NCBI GenBank assembly: GCA_021613535.1
Contig: CP075492.1
Location: 12,896,001 to 12,960,000, forward strand
From: Adineta vaga
Lineage: Eukaryota; Rotifera
Reading direction: 5' to 3'
DNA length: 64,000 bases
Translations under genes and position numbers: made by a program
Notes under the pieces: model-generated
The model's database searches: none
Told to the model about the DNA's origin: nothing
What the model saw: only the letters and a program-made list of their open reading frames with translations
Part shown: positions 25,526-37,282 of the stretch, piece after piece
Layout: each line of letters opens with the position of its first letter
Numbering within the stretch: the first letter of the stretch is position 1

Positions 25526-26827
25526 ATGCCGAGTTTATTCTCAAATTTATTTAAATCTACCCTATCGACATTTCGTACAGCTATCCTACTCAACAATACG
25601 AATAGAATATGTGGAATTCTCGATGTTAAACATAATTATGTTAATAAAGAAATCGACAATGCCGGCAATACTGCACTCTTATTCGCCATTAAATATGCAT
25701 CACCTCTTACTGTTCAACTCTTACTCAAACAAGGCGCACAACCTGATCAACCCAATTCTCTCACGTTACAAACACCACTCAGTTTACTAGCAGCAAAAAC
25801 ATACGATACAGATCAAACACATCAAGCAGAACTAGATCTAGAAATAGCAATTCACCTTCTTGATCATGATGCATTCGTTGATAAACCTTCGCCATTTAAG
25901 TTCATCGATGAAGAAGAAAAAGAGTGTACTGTACAGGAAATACCTCTGATGACAGCAGTACGAACACGAAATCTTGCAATGGCAACATTACTCGTCGATC
26001 GAAAAGCAAATGTTAACTACCTCGAAAAACACTATCAAAATCGACCGTAAGATCTCTTCGGTAAATTTCGTTCTTTCCATCATGCTTCGTGTATGTTTAG
26101 AGTTCATCTTGCAATTATGAATGGTGATGAAGCCATGTTTGATCTGTTGGAGAATGCAGGTGCATCATGTCGTTCTGTTGTAACCGATGGAAACAATACA
26201 CTTTTGCATTGGTTTTGTAGTAACAAGGCGAATGATGAACAAAGATCATTGTTGAAGAAGTTGATTGATATTGGATGTAATGTGAATGCAGAAAATGATG
26301 GCCAACAAACTCCGTTGATGCTTGCAGCTAAACTGAATATGGTGAATACATGTGAAATACTTCTGAATGCACGTGCTGATACAGATATAGTTGATCATCG
26401 AGGTCATCGAGCGATTGACTTGGCAAAACTTGGTAGTGATTGTTTTCGACTACTACTTCATACGAAACAATGTGAACAACGAAAGTCTCAATCTCGTTCA
26501 TGTAAAAACCGAATTGTTTATAAAAAACAAATTGTTTCTCATCGACGAATTTCTGAACAATTTACCGAACCGATCAATCATACGAAAAATGATATAAATG
26601 AAATACAAGAATCATCGTCATCAACAGATGCAAAGTCTGAAGAAATGAAAAATGAAACTCCAACGATTCTCTCATCTGATGAAACAGATCAACAAACAGA
26701 AAATAATGGATTAAGAAAACGTATGTGGTCAAAAATATGTCGTACTAAACGAAAACTTATTCGAACAACCGATTTTTCTTTACGCAAATATGGAGATAGT
26801 TTCCAACAACCTATGTATGATAGATGA
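25526..26827 (+). CDS. Ankyrin-repeat protein, tandem copy A
   Basis: Exon 1 is 25526-26046 and exon 2 is 26101-26827, joined across a 54-nt intron (CC|A gives Pro); 415 aa. About six ankyrin repeats are visible: AGNTALLFAIKYASPLTVQLLLKQGA, then TPLSLLAA, PLMTAVRTRNLAMATLLVDR, RPVHLAIMNGDEAMFDLLEN, NTLLHWFC and TPLMLAAKLNMVNTCEILLN. The C-terminal 120 residues are Lys/Ser-rich and unstructured. Ankyrin proteins are protein-binding scaffolds; no enzymatic domain is present. Positions 25664-26448 are nearly identical to 28561-29345 in copy B, intron included, while both ends differ. An AATAAA signal is at 26967-26972. Confidence 0.88.
25664..26448 (+). repeat. Near-identical tract shared with 28561-29345
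   Basis: Constant offset of 2897 bases over 785 bp with no indel; by eye about a dozen scattered substitutions plus one diverged patch (25900-25950 against 28797-28847). The 54-nt intron differs at only two adjacent-region bases. Both edges fall inside coding sequence. Confidence 0.85.
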
Positions 26828-28419
26828 CAACAAGACTTTATTGTAACCTATAATTGAATTGTATATATCTTATTTGACTTCTTTTCCGAAAGAAGAAAAC
26901 GATATCAAAAATACGTTATTTTTTCTTCCCTATCAGATGTAATCATTATGTTTTGTTATAGAATTAAATAAAGAAATATATGTTTCTCTAATTTGATTAC
27001 TTTTTCATTATTATGATAATATGTAGAGTAATGAAATGATGTTTCATTTGTAGGTCGTATAATTCTAGCCTATATAAAGTCGATATAAATATTGTCAAAC
27101 AAGCAGACATGTATTCACAGTAATTACTGTTCGTTTCTCGCTTGTTTTCTGTATCAACTTGATCTAAATGATTGATTGCTTTTTTGAGTCTATTAAACGA
27201 AATAACTATTTTATTGAATTATTAGCATCTATTTGAGAAGATGAAGCAATTGTCTCATACTTACTGTAGTTATAACATAATAAGAATAAAATATACATTC
27301 TACATCAATATTTTATATAACTGCAAATCCTCTTCACAATTACTACAGAATCTACTTTATGCTAATACTTCATTGATATTCGTCTGATTTTTATTTTGTG
27401 AAAATGTATTCCAATCATAGAGATAATCTTTGTTTTTATAGGTACGTTAGTATTTTGCACGCTGTTGTCGGTACACAGACGTCTAGACAGATAGAGTGCT
27501 TCATCGTTAATAATAAGTAAGAAAAATTGAAGTTTTGCTCAATGTGACCAGTTAGTTTTTGAAAAAAGTTTGGTGTACAATCAAATGACACTAATATGTA
27601 CATTTCTACTTCAATTTTCTCTTATCTATTAGTAAAAGAGATGAAAATTGTTTCAATTCTTTACTTCACATAAATCATAGTTTCTTTGTAACTCAAAGAA
27701 AGTCATCCACATTTGTTTTTATCATAATTTCTGAAGACTATTTTGAACGAATCATTATTCAATTATGTCATTTAATAATTTTAACGAATCTGTTGAGAAA
27801 TACTCGTTTATTTTTAAAAGTCCACCTTACAATCATATAATTTTCCTTCACTATGCAAGTACATCAAACGTCATCAAGCAATATAAAAAATTGAATGAGT
27901 AGGATTATAATGACATATGCAGCAGAGAAAGAGAAAGATAATCGTAGATAGACATATACGGCATTGATGATCAAATTGCGTCTAAATAATATATTGTCTA
28001 ATCATTTTGTATTTTGTTTTTCCCTTTATTGCTACCTCATATTTAACCTAATGGCTGCCTATTCATTAGGATATTTTTCATTAGGGCAAACAATAATTAA
28101 TCAAACAAGGTAAATGCATGCGCACGAAAGAAAAGAAAAAATATCTCTATATATTAGTTAGTGAAACTTAATGTCAATAGTATCGAACATTAAATTCGTT
28201 TGAAACTCAAGTAAACATGTTATTAATGATGGTCCTCGTGTATCATTATAGTTTAGCCTGAGGCAAAACTATTCTAGGTTCCTTTATAGTAGCATCGAAT
28301 GCATTTTACATGATGCTTATGTACTAAAGGTCTGTTTTCTAGAGAAAACAGTGGTCCCTGTTGTTTTTGGTAAGGTCAGTCTCTTTTATATAACCTTTGT
28401 TTTAGATACTATCGAAAAT
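26828..28419. other. Spacer between ankyrin copies
   Basis: 1.6 kb, AT-rich. I see no repeat of the copy A upstream DNA here, so the near identity is confined to the gene body. Confidence 0.5.
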
Positions 28420-29703
28420 ATGTCGAAAATAATTCTATCATATTTATTCAAAACCAATATGTCTGCTTTTCGGGCAGCTATCTTAGCGAACAACACAAAT
28501 AGAATCTGTCGTATATTGGATATTGAACGAAATAATATTACCAAAAATATCGATAGTGCAGGCAATACTGCACTCTTATTCGCCATTAAATATGCATCAC
28601 CTCTTACTGTTCAACTCTTACTAAAACAAGGTGCACAACCTGATCAACCCAATTCTCTCACATTACAAACACCACTCAGTTTACTAGCAGCAAAAACATA
28701 CGATACAGATCAAACACATCAAGCAGAACTAGATCTAGAAATAGCAATTCATCTTCTTGATCATGATGCATTCGTTGATAAACCTTCGCCATTTAAATCT
28801 GTTGATGACAGTGGCCAAGAATATAACGTTAAAGAAACACCATTGATGACAGCAGTACGAAGACGAAATCTCGCAATGGCAACATTACTCGTCGATCGAA
28901 AAGCAAATGTTAACTACCTCGAAAAACACTATCAAAATCGACCGTAAGATCTCTTCGGTAAATTTCGTTCTTTCCATCATGCTTCTTCTATGTTTAGAGT
29001 TCATCTTGCAATTATGAATGGTGATGAAGCCATGTTTGATCTGTTGGAGAATGCAGGTGCATCATGTCGTTCTGTTGTAACCGATGGAAACAATACACTT
29101 TTGCATTGGTTCTGTAGTAACAAGGCGAATGATGAACAAAGATCATTATTGAAGAAGTTGATTGATATTGGATGTAATGTGAATGCAGAAAATGATGGTC
29201 AACAAACTCCGTTGATGCTTGCAGCTAAACTGAATATGGTGAATACATGTGAAATACTTCTGAATGCTCGTGCTGATACAGATATAGTTGATCATCGAGG
29301 TCATCGAGCGATTGACTTGGCAAAACTTGGTAGTGATTGTTTTCGTTTATTACAACATGCAAGAAAGGTTCAACAGAAGAAAGCTCAATCATATCAAAAT
29401 ATAGAGCGAATGGTTTGTAAGAAACCGCTCTTACCTCGTCGTCAACTTTCCTTACGTACTAGCGAACCAATTGAACAATTTCAATCTGATGAAAACAAAA
29501 TGAAACGTTATTTGTCAACTATTGTCTGTGAAGAAGAAAAGAAAATCGAAGATCAAACATCGTTCTGTATTTCAAATAAGTCATTGCCTGAACAAGAAAA
29601 TGATACAAAATATAAACGTAAATGGAACAAACTACTTCAAAAGAGACAAATACTACGACAAACTAAGCATTTATCTTTACATTCAATCGACTATTACTCT
29701 TGA
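28420..29703 (+). CDS. Ankyrin-repeat protein, tandem copy B
   Basis: Exon 1 is 28420-28943 and exon 2 is 28998-29703; 409 aa. I chose ATG 28420 because the protein then aligns end to end with copy A (LFKTNMSAFRAAIL against LFKSTLSTFRTAIL); a longer open frame begins with GTG at 28351. The same ankyrin repeats are present. The first about 47 residues, a patch near residues 126-142 (VDDSGQEYNVKET against IDEEEKECTVQEI) and the C-terminal 95 residues differ from copy A; the rest is almost identical at DNA level. An AATAAA signal is at 29797-29802. Confidence 0.88.
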
Positions 29704-30229
29704 ATTGAATTTCTCGGTAATTAACTTATTATTTTTCATGTCATAACATTAGTCATCTATGTGTCTCTTCGTAAATATGTGTAACATACGAAACTTAATA
29801 AATAAATTTATTTTTCATACAGTTCGGAACTAATCGCTGAAACTACTATATTCTTTACTAAATAGACAGGGTCAATATTTTTTATGCACTCTGAAGATGA
29901 AAGTTAAATTTGGTCACGGTCACATAGACATATTAGAACAATAGTGAGATACGTTCTTCAGCACAGATTAACCTTGATCCTAATATAATTATATCTATCA
30001 GCGATTCTTATGAAAACATTAGAGAGTTTAGACAATTATAGAAACTACGCACTATATCATTCCCATTGTACGATACGTGTTTTGTTTTTTTGTTTGTTTT
30101 CGTTCAAAAGAGAACAATACACAAATAGAAGTCCAAGACAAAGATACATAATGACAAAAAAAACAATTTTGAAGTTTGACTATCCAATATAACTAGACAT
30201 TCACAAGTTTTGTATGAGATGAATATTTT
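29704..30229. other. Intergenic, convergent 3' ends
   Basis: Between ankyrin copy B and the SR factor, transcribed towards each other. Only the polyadenylation signal of copy B is noted. Confidence 0.5.
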
Positions 30230-31591
30230 CTAATCTCCACCGGCGGCTATTGGTGATCGACTAAAATTTTGAATTATTGAAAGAATTATATCATATGAAA
30301 ACTTTCAACATACTTATAATTAGCATTTCCATCGACTGCAGTAGCTGAAGATGATTCAGCTATACCATTTGTATGACGATTACTAGGAGCACTTGCACTA
30401 CGAGATCTGCTTCGTCTAAGAAATTTACAATTGATATTGAAAGATAGTTTTGAAAGGAAGATTTTCTTTACCCATTCGCATGACCATGTGATTTTCGTCT
30501 TGATTTTGAACGTGATCGAGAACGTGAAGCAGATTTAGAATCACGTCGATCGCTTGAATGTCGTGAACGTTTACGATCTCGTGGTGAAACACTACGTCGA
30601 CGATAACGATCTGAATGAAAGTTCATTCATGTATATGACTAATAGATACAAAATCAAGCTTACCTCGCGAATCTGAACGTGATCTTGAGCGACGTCGTCG
30701 ATATCGTGAACCACTTCGTGATCGACTTCTATTCAATAATAGATAATAACGTTTCATTTTTTTGTTAAACACTCGTTTATCATATATTTCTTTTAACCAA
30801 CAAACAAAAGAAGACGGAGAGCCAATCATCTTATCTGATCCAACGACATACAAATACTTCGAAAACTCGCCAAACTATAATTGGATAGGAACAATATTAA
30901 TCGTACAACATTTCATCTTTCAGAATCATCCGTCTGATCAATTTTAGCAAGCAATTATTCAAATCAAAAGGTTCTATGAATACTAATATTCTTTTTACCT
31001 TGATCGTCGACGACCACCACCACCACTACGATATGAACTAAATGAATATCCACGACCACCACGATGTCGACCACCAAATGTACGTGTACGTGCCCAACTA
31101 ACACCTACACGTGTTGAGCCAACAATTCTAAATCAATTGATTCGTTGGATCAATCAGGTATGTGTTTTCTTCTTACTTTCCATCAACTTCTCGAACGGCT
31201 TTATCAGCATCAGATCGATGTTTGAAATTAATAAAAGCAAAACAAGGTGGATTTGTTGCTACCCATACCTAAAATACATTTGTCTTTCTTATTTCAATTA
31301 TCGATTGGAAAATAACGATAATTACTTCATTGATTACTCCATATTTAGTAAAAACTTTTTCAATTTCTTTTCGAGATATTCCTGCAGCTAAATCTGATAC
31401 ATGAATACGATAACCCGATTCTCCATCCCAATTTGATGATTGTGCACCTCGTCCACTTAATCGAAAGAGAGAAGAAATGATTTCTTTTTTGTAAAAGCAA
31501 TTTGAGTCAACTCAAAAATAACTTACGACGAACTTGAAGACATTGATCGAGAACGTGAACGAGAACCTGAACGTGAACGATGTCGACCCAT
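30230..31591 (-). CDS. SR-family splicing factor (RRM plus RS domain)
   Basis: Eight exons join in frame: 31591-31527, 31455-31326, 31268-31177, 31127-30999, 30728-30664, 30610-30472, 30415-30314, 30260-30230 (753 nt, 250 aa). A short N-terminal RS stretch ([13 protein letters not shown]) precedes one RRM with RNP2-like YRIHVSDL and RNP1-like PCFAFINF; the run [15 protein letters not shown] resembles SRSF3/SRSF7. A Gly/Arg-rich hinge ([12 protein letters not shown]) and a long RS domain follow. It should bind exonic RNA and recruit the spliceosome in the nucleus. The N-terminal RS stretch before the RRM is unlike SRSF3/7 and more like Tra2 layout. Confidence 0.9.
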
Positions 31592-32497
31592 TCGAAATAC
31601 TAAATAATCAGGAAATTTTCAATTTAGACAATGAAATGAAATGGAATTGTGTCTCTATATATGTTAAAGATTTTTTTCTTCTTTGTCTCGTCGCTATCTC
31701 GTCTATCCGTCTTCAAATAAACCAATCGAATGATTTTAGAACGAATTTTTTCGTCTTAAACAATATTCTCTATTCGAAGAATTTTATTTCGTTCACTTTA
31801 ATTCCTCAAAAGATAGTTTAACGAAAGAATCATTACGGAGGTTAAGTATGATATAAATGGTGACTTTTAACCAATAGTATCAACGACCTCTTTTGACTGG
31901 TTGGTTATATATATTTTTTTCCTCAATTGTTTTGAATATTTCGATTATAAATAAGCTAACTAGCAAAGATCAATCAGCTGTTTCTGATATGACTAGTTTA
32001 AAATCTCTAAAACATCAGTTATATCGAGTATAATCAAAATTAAAAGTTCCATGGAGATATTCAATTTTATCCGCTGAATATCTAAATCTAGTTATATTGA
32101 TCACAACTTAGATCGTTCTTCATTGAAGCAAGGATTGTAAAAAAAAGCTGGCCACACATTCTCATAATGAATGGTATTATGAAATAGATTGAAATGATTT
32201 TTTCATTGAAAGAAGCAAGATTATTAACTAAATCAATGTTTATAGTGAGTAATTTATCAAGAAAATACATGACTGGATATTATCTGAGACAGATGCTACT
32301 CGATCCTCGTTTTCTCATGGAATTCAGATCAATGTTCAAAAACCTATTTTCAAACAATGATTGATGAGAAAAAATTCAGATATTTCAGTTCAATATATTG
32401 ATTGAGTAGCATTCTTTATAGGTTGTTCTTCCCTTTCTTCTCTGTCAACTGTCATGGATGTTATCGAAAACTTTAAAGACACTATTCTTTTCAGATA
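31592..32497. other. Divergent promoter region
   Basis: Lies between the SR factor (minus) and MtnB (plus). No gene recognised in it. Confidence 0.5.
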
Positions 32498-33285
32498 ATG
32501 ACCGCTAATAGTGAAGCAAGTACTAAATATGAAGAAGAGGAAGATTGGTCGAAATTACCTGTTGATCATCCAAGAAAATTAATTCCTGAATTGTGTCGAT
32601 TATTCTATCAACTTGGATGGGTCACAGGTTAGATGAGAAGATTTCATTTCAAATCTAATTCGTGATAATTTTAGGCACTGGTGGTGGCATTTCATTGAAA
32701 TATAAAGATTTAATCTATTTAGCTCCAAGTGGTGTTCAAAAAGAACGTATCGAACCACAACATCTATTTGTTCAAACTATTCAAGGTGATACTGTGAAAG
32801 AACCACCAAACGAACTTCGTTTAACACGTAGTCAATGTACACCATTGTTTTATGCGGCATTTGAATTACGTAATGCTGGTGCTTGTATTCATACACATTC
32901 TCGAGCCGCTCTCATGGTCACATTATTATGTGATGGTCAACATGAATTTCGTATAACACATCAAGAAATGATTAAAGGAATTAAAAAAGGTTCAACAGAA
33001 AAAGAATATTATCGATTTGATGATACATTAGTTGTTCCAATTATTGAAAATACTTGTGAAGAAAGAGATTTAACCAGTTCATTACGTCGTGCTATGGAAT
33101 TATATCCTGATACATGTGCTATTTTAGTTCGAAGACATGGCGTTTATGTTTGGGGTGATACTTGGCAAAAAGCGAAAACAATGTGTGAATGTTATGATTA
33201 TCTTTTTGAAATCGCTGTAAGCATGCATTTAAATGGATTTGATCCAGCAAAAAAACCGGAAACATATAAAAGTCCTTTTGTTTAG
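32498..33285 (+). CDS. APIP: Methylthioribulose-1-phosphate dehydratase (APIP/MtnB)
   Basis: Exons 32498-32627 and 32675-33285 (47-nt intron, G|GC gives Gly) encode 246 aa, the usual animal length (about 240). It dehydrates methylthioribulose 1-phosphate in the cytosolic methionine salvage pathway. Class II aldolase/adducin fold marks: [11 protein letters not shown] at the substrate site, zinc ligands in CIHTHSRAA, the catalytic-Glu segment [10 protein letters not shown], and a third zinc His in [12 protein letters not shown]. All expected residues are present, so the enzyme should be active. Start ATG is the first in frame and gives an acidic leader before the conserved [10 protein letters not shown]. 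Confidence 0.95.
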
Positions 33286-34294
33286 ATAAAAAAGCAAATA
33301 TATTTTGATTTTTTCTATCAGCAAAAAGAAATAAAACTATTCAAGAAAGAATATAATCGTAAATATACGAATCATTTGACAATTCGAAATATTACGACAA
33401 ACGATTTCTTAAATATATTCGATGAAGTTTATACAATGGAGATGTGAATGTTTTTCTCGAATAGTTCAAGTCAGAATAAAATGTCAAATGTACTGTTTAT
33501 TGCGATGGAAACATTGAATAACATTAAAAATCAATGAGGTGACGATAAGAGACGATGGCATGTTTTATTGTAAAACAAATAAAATATTTATTATGACATT
33601 TCTTCTGATACATTAAAGATCTTCATTATGAACAGATCAATCATCTATTCATAAACCGTTACGATCAAAATATTATTTACATGTCATATTGATAGGGTGC
33701 ATATATTTGTAGATTATGGAATTTAAAAAAAGTCTAAATCTTGTTGACAACTAGCATGCCTTGAATGTGATGCGTTTACTCATCGATATCTTTATTTATT
33801 TATTCATTCGTTTGAAATGAGTGCATTATATTGCATTGTAAAACATATTCAAAATGTTTCATATATTTAAACGAAGTCTAATTTAATTATAATTTTTAAT
33901 TCTCAAAAAAAAATGGTAGTCACATCTTCCAGTGGAATTAAAGTCTTAGACAAATCCTTTGTTACTTCAAAGCTTGACTGACTAGAAATAGATTTTTTTT
34001 TGTTTCTTATTTTAATCTCATTTTTCTTATAAGTACACGCGATTTCCATCAACTGGTATTTCATCAATGTAGAACATCGAGATATGATCTTTAAAAAACT
34101 TATGTTCGGAAGCTTGGTATCTCTTTCCACATGATAGAAAAGAAAAAGACTAAACTATATGCACTTTCTTCTACTTTCTTTCCATCATTAATTATTTATC
34201 TTCCGGTACGCTTGATATATAAAAGTAGAATACATTTGTGCAGCTGATATCACTTGATTGATTCATACCAAACTACACCTTCTTGCTACGAACA
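33286..34294. other. Intergenic region
   Basis: About 1 kb between MtnB and the intronless GPCR. No gene seen. Confidence 0.5.
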
Positions 34295-35254
34295 ATGCCG
34301 GTCACAGTTCTGCCCTTCGTTCAACAATTCATGATACGATACATCATGAGCACTTACTTCGCTTTCGGTCTCATCGGAAACATCTGCAATTGTATCGTCT
34401 TCTGCAAACAAGTATCCCGACAACGAACACCCTGTTCAGTCTATCTTCTTGCACTTTCTATCTTTGCATTCATCTATCTCCTTTGGTCTATTGTTCCACT
34501 TCTCTACACTCTTGATCATATCGATCCACAAGTGCAATCATTAGCTTACTGTAAAGTACGATTGTATGGCAGTCATGTTCTTGGTCAATTCGTTCGATTT
34601 ACAGTTCTTTTTGCTTGTGCCGATCGATTCTTCATTACAAGATCAAATGCTCATATTCGTGCATGGAGTTCATTTAAAAATGCAAAGAGAATGGTTGCTG
34701 TCATGTGTATTGTTTGGATAGTGGTAGGATTACATCTACCTACGTTCATGGAAATTCGAGGTGGCGTTTGTTGGATGTTCGACTTCTACAAGTTCTTCTA
34801 TCCAATCTATCAATTTACTTTGGTTGGTTTTACACCACCAGCATTGATGAGTGTGTTTGGTTATCTGACTGTTCGTACGCTTAGTGAACGTCACGCAGCA
34901 AATGAACATATTCGACAAAAGGATCGTGATCTGATGAGAATGTTGATTGCTGAGATCATGGTCAATATAGTTACATCCATTCCATTTTCGGCTAATCTTC
35001 TCTATGGAACAGCAACCTTTTATGTGGTAAATAAAAGTGTTGAACGAGTAGAAATCGAAAATTTCGTAAATTTCTTATCACAGTTTCTGATCCATTTGTT
35101 GAGTGTTGCTCCATTTTACTTATTTGTGATCTCATCAAAATCATTTCGACGTGAGTTCATACATACACTGCTTGGATGGTGGTATAGATACGTACTTCGA
35201 CGTACTCGAATCTTACCAATAACTGATCATACAACAGCGACAATTGGACATTAG
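34295..35254 (+). CDS. Rhodopsin-like GPCR, intronless
   Basis: First ATG at 34295 gives 319 aa in one exon (the frame opens four codons earlier at TTG). Seven hydrophobic segments are visible: TM1 YFAFGLIGNICNCIVF (with the GN pair), TM2 VYLLALSIFAFIYLLWSIV, TM3 with Cys YCKVRLYG and ending in ACADRFF (DRF for DRY), TM4 AVMCIVWIVVGLHLP, TM5 YQFTLVGFTPPALMSVFGYL, TM6 IVTSIPFSANLL, TM7 HLLSVAPFYLFVISSKSFRREF (PFYLF for NPxxY). It fits the large invertebrate peptide-receptor-like family; the ligand is unknown. A shredded copy lies at 36866-37053. Confidence 0.88.
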   Translation: MPVTVLPFVQQFMIRYIMSTYFAFGLIGNICNCIVFCKQVSRQRTPCSVYLLALSIFAFIYLLWSIVPLLYTLDHIDPQVQSLAYCKVRLYGSHVLGQFVRFTVLFACADRFFITRSNAHIRAWSSFKNAKRMVAVMCIVWIVVGLHLPTFMEIRGGVCWMFDFYKFFYPIYQFTLVGFTPPALMSVFGYLTVRTLSERHAANEHIRQKDRDLMRMLIAEIMVNIVTSIPFSANLLYGTATFYVVNKSVERVEIENFVNFLSQFLIHLLSVAPFYLFVISSKSFRREFIHTLLGWWYRYVLRRTRILPITDHTTATIGH

Positions 35255-36865
35255 ATATGATTTTCTCAACTGCAAGTGATTTATTGTTTGTCTATTTCCA
35301 TGATATACCGTATTTCTTAGCGTGCTTCTGTAAAACAAATCATTTTGTGTTTATTTCCTACCCTGCTGTTATGTTATGTATGAGATGTGATTGGCAGTGA
35401 TGAATAAATATGTCATTTTCCTTTGAATTTACAAAGCTCTTCATGTATAGCTGATTGAGTTTGATACCATTCGTTATATTTGAAGAAGAAGTAGAAGTGC
35501 GTATAATCTCGACCAGAATAACTGCGAAGACTTTTGTCACAGGAAATCAAAAGCAAAAGTAGACTACTTAGTTCATTTAACCTGATATAACAGTGACAAT
35601 GGTATGAAACTCTAAAGTTGAATTCAGGTACTCAATTATTCAAGTTTTAAACTAATCAGTGATTCAATGGTAGAGAGTTAGCACCAGAAACGTCAGTTTA
35701 TCAAGGTATTCAACACGCTTCCTTGCGACGGTCAAAACTATATTAAAAAATAATTATATTGTGTCGCTATGACAAAAGCACTTTCTTACGAATACTCTAA
35801 GAAAAGTTTATATAGCCCTTTGTCCTTCGTCATCCTCCGAATATTCTGACAGTTATAAAAAGAACATGTGCTGACTGCGAAATCTGCAACTTTCGTGTTG
35901 ATACAGATCCACGACGTATGCATAAAGTAGAACTTTGTGAATAAACGTTCATTTATCATTGACTGCAAAGACAATTGTAGTAAATATATGTGATTATGAA
36001 AGAAGTTTTTCGTTTACAAAAAGTTCGTTGTACTGAATCATATCACTGAATAATATACAATTATGGATAACAAAATCAGGTACATTGTATTGAAATGATA
36101 CAATGATAATTGAATTTTATTATCCGTATGTTCTTAGTGAGATAAAGTAAAGAAGATTATAGTATAGTTTAATTCAGAATTTACGAAGAAAATCTAAACA
36201 ACCAATAGTATTCTATATCACTGTTCATAATGAATAAGGCCCAGGGATGATACTTTTGTAGAGCAACACGAAAGATCTTGTTTGAATTACTTAAATATTC
36301 ATGAAAAACGTCGAATCATTCACTAGTTGATTGAAGATACAACCATTAACATTTGTAATTATCCAAATTATTTTCAACGAGAAAAATTGTCGTGTTTGTT
36401 TCGTGCCAATCTATTCTTGAAATAGTTCTTGTAAAATTCTTTAGAAAATGTAGAGAAGACAAAATAATATATACTTTCGAGAAGAGAAATAAGAACTAAT
36501 GTTTAAATCTCTTCATTTGTTTTCCGTCTTTCATCAAAACTTTACATTAACTCAGTTTTATCACGAATAAACCGAATTGTTGGAACGTGATATATAACCA
36601 GATGATTCTCATTCAATCTTATTAGTTCTTTTAGAAATTATTATCTTTTAGATTGAAAGAAAAGCGCACGAAATCGAAACGTATAAAGAAAAAGTAGAGA
36701 TGTCGTTCTTTCTATTCTATGATAATAATGAAAAAGTAGGTAAGTTACCTCATTACACATAAAAATAATAATTTTTTCTTTTGCATCTATATACATAGAC
36801 TTATCGAATGACACGCTAATAAACAGACTGAAAATAGCACAAGTAGATCTCAGGTACATATTACC
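35255..36865. other. Gene-less region
   Basis: Between the intact GPCR and its relic. Short frames at 35358-35540, 35786-35974 and 36641-36883 have no features. Confidence 0.5.
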
Positions 36866-37053
36866 ACGAACGATGCCCGGCACAGTTCTGCCTTTCGTTC
36901 AACAATTCATGATTCGATACATCATTAGCTTACTGTAAAGTACGATGGTATGGCAGTCATGTTCTTGGTCAATTCGTTTGAAAATTTCGTAAATTTCTTA
37001 TCACAGTTTATGATCCATTTGCTGAGTGGTGGTATAAATACGTGCTTCGACGT
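36866..37053 (+). pseudogene. Relic of the neighbouring GPCR with three internal deletions
   Basis: Four short blocks match the receptor at 34295-35254 in the same order and strand: 36866-36925 to about 34288-34347, 36926-36978 to 34542-34594, 36980-37027 to about 35058-35105, and 37028-37053 to about 35178-35203. About 190, 460 and 70 bases are missing between blocks. Each junction has short shared bases in the parent (ATCAT at the first, CGA at the second, GTG at the third). No open frame remains. Confidence 0.85.
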
Positions 37054-37282
37054 GGCAGGGTGGCTGCATTAAATGATCAAATTACGGTAACATTACGACG
37101 AAAAGAGACTGGCGAAAGAACGGTATGATTTAGTTAATCTATCAATGACTCAACTTTTTCGTTTGAACAAATATAGACAGTGCAGAGCATATTTATTTCT
37201 GGTTGTATAAATGATAGTGAGAATATTTAGAGGCAAAATATGAACAAACAACAATAGCTTAAAATTCATGCAGATATTTATA

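Noticed and set aside
28351-28419. Longer N-terminus for ankyrin copy B
   Set aside because: Would start at GTG and has no counterpart in copy A; the ATG at 28420 aligns with copy A.
34258-34515. Frame overlapping the intronless GPCR
   Set aside because: Out-of-frame shadow of the receptor gene.
35640-35720. Possible tRNA-like A-box (GGTAGAGAGTTAGC)
   Set aside because: No B-box GGTTCRANYCC follows and no cloverleaf could be drawn.
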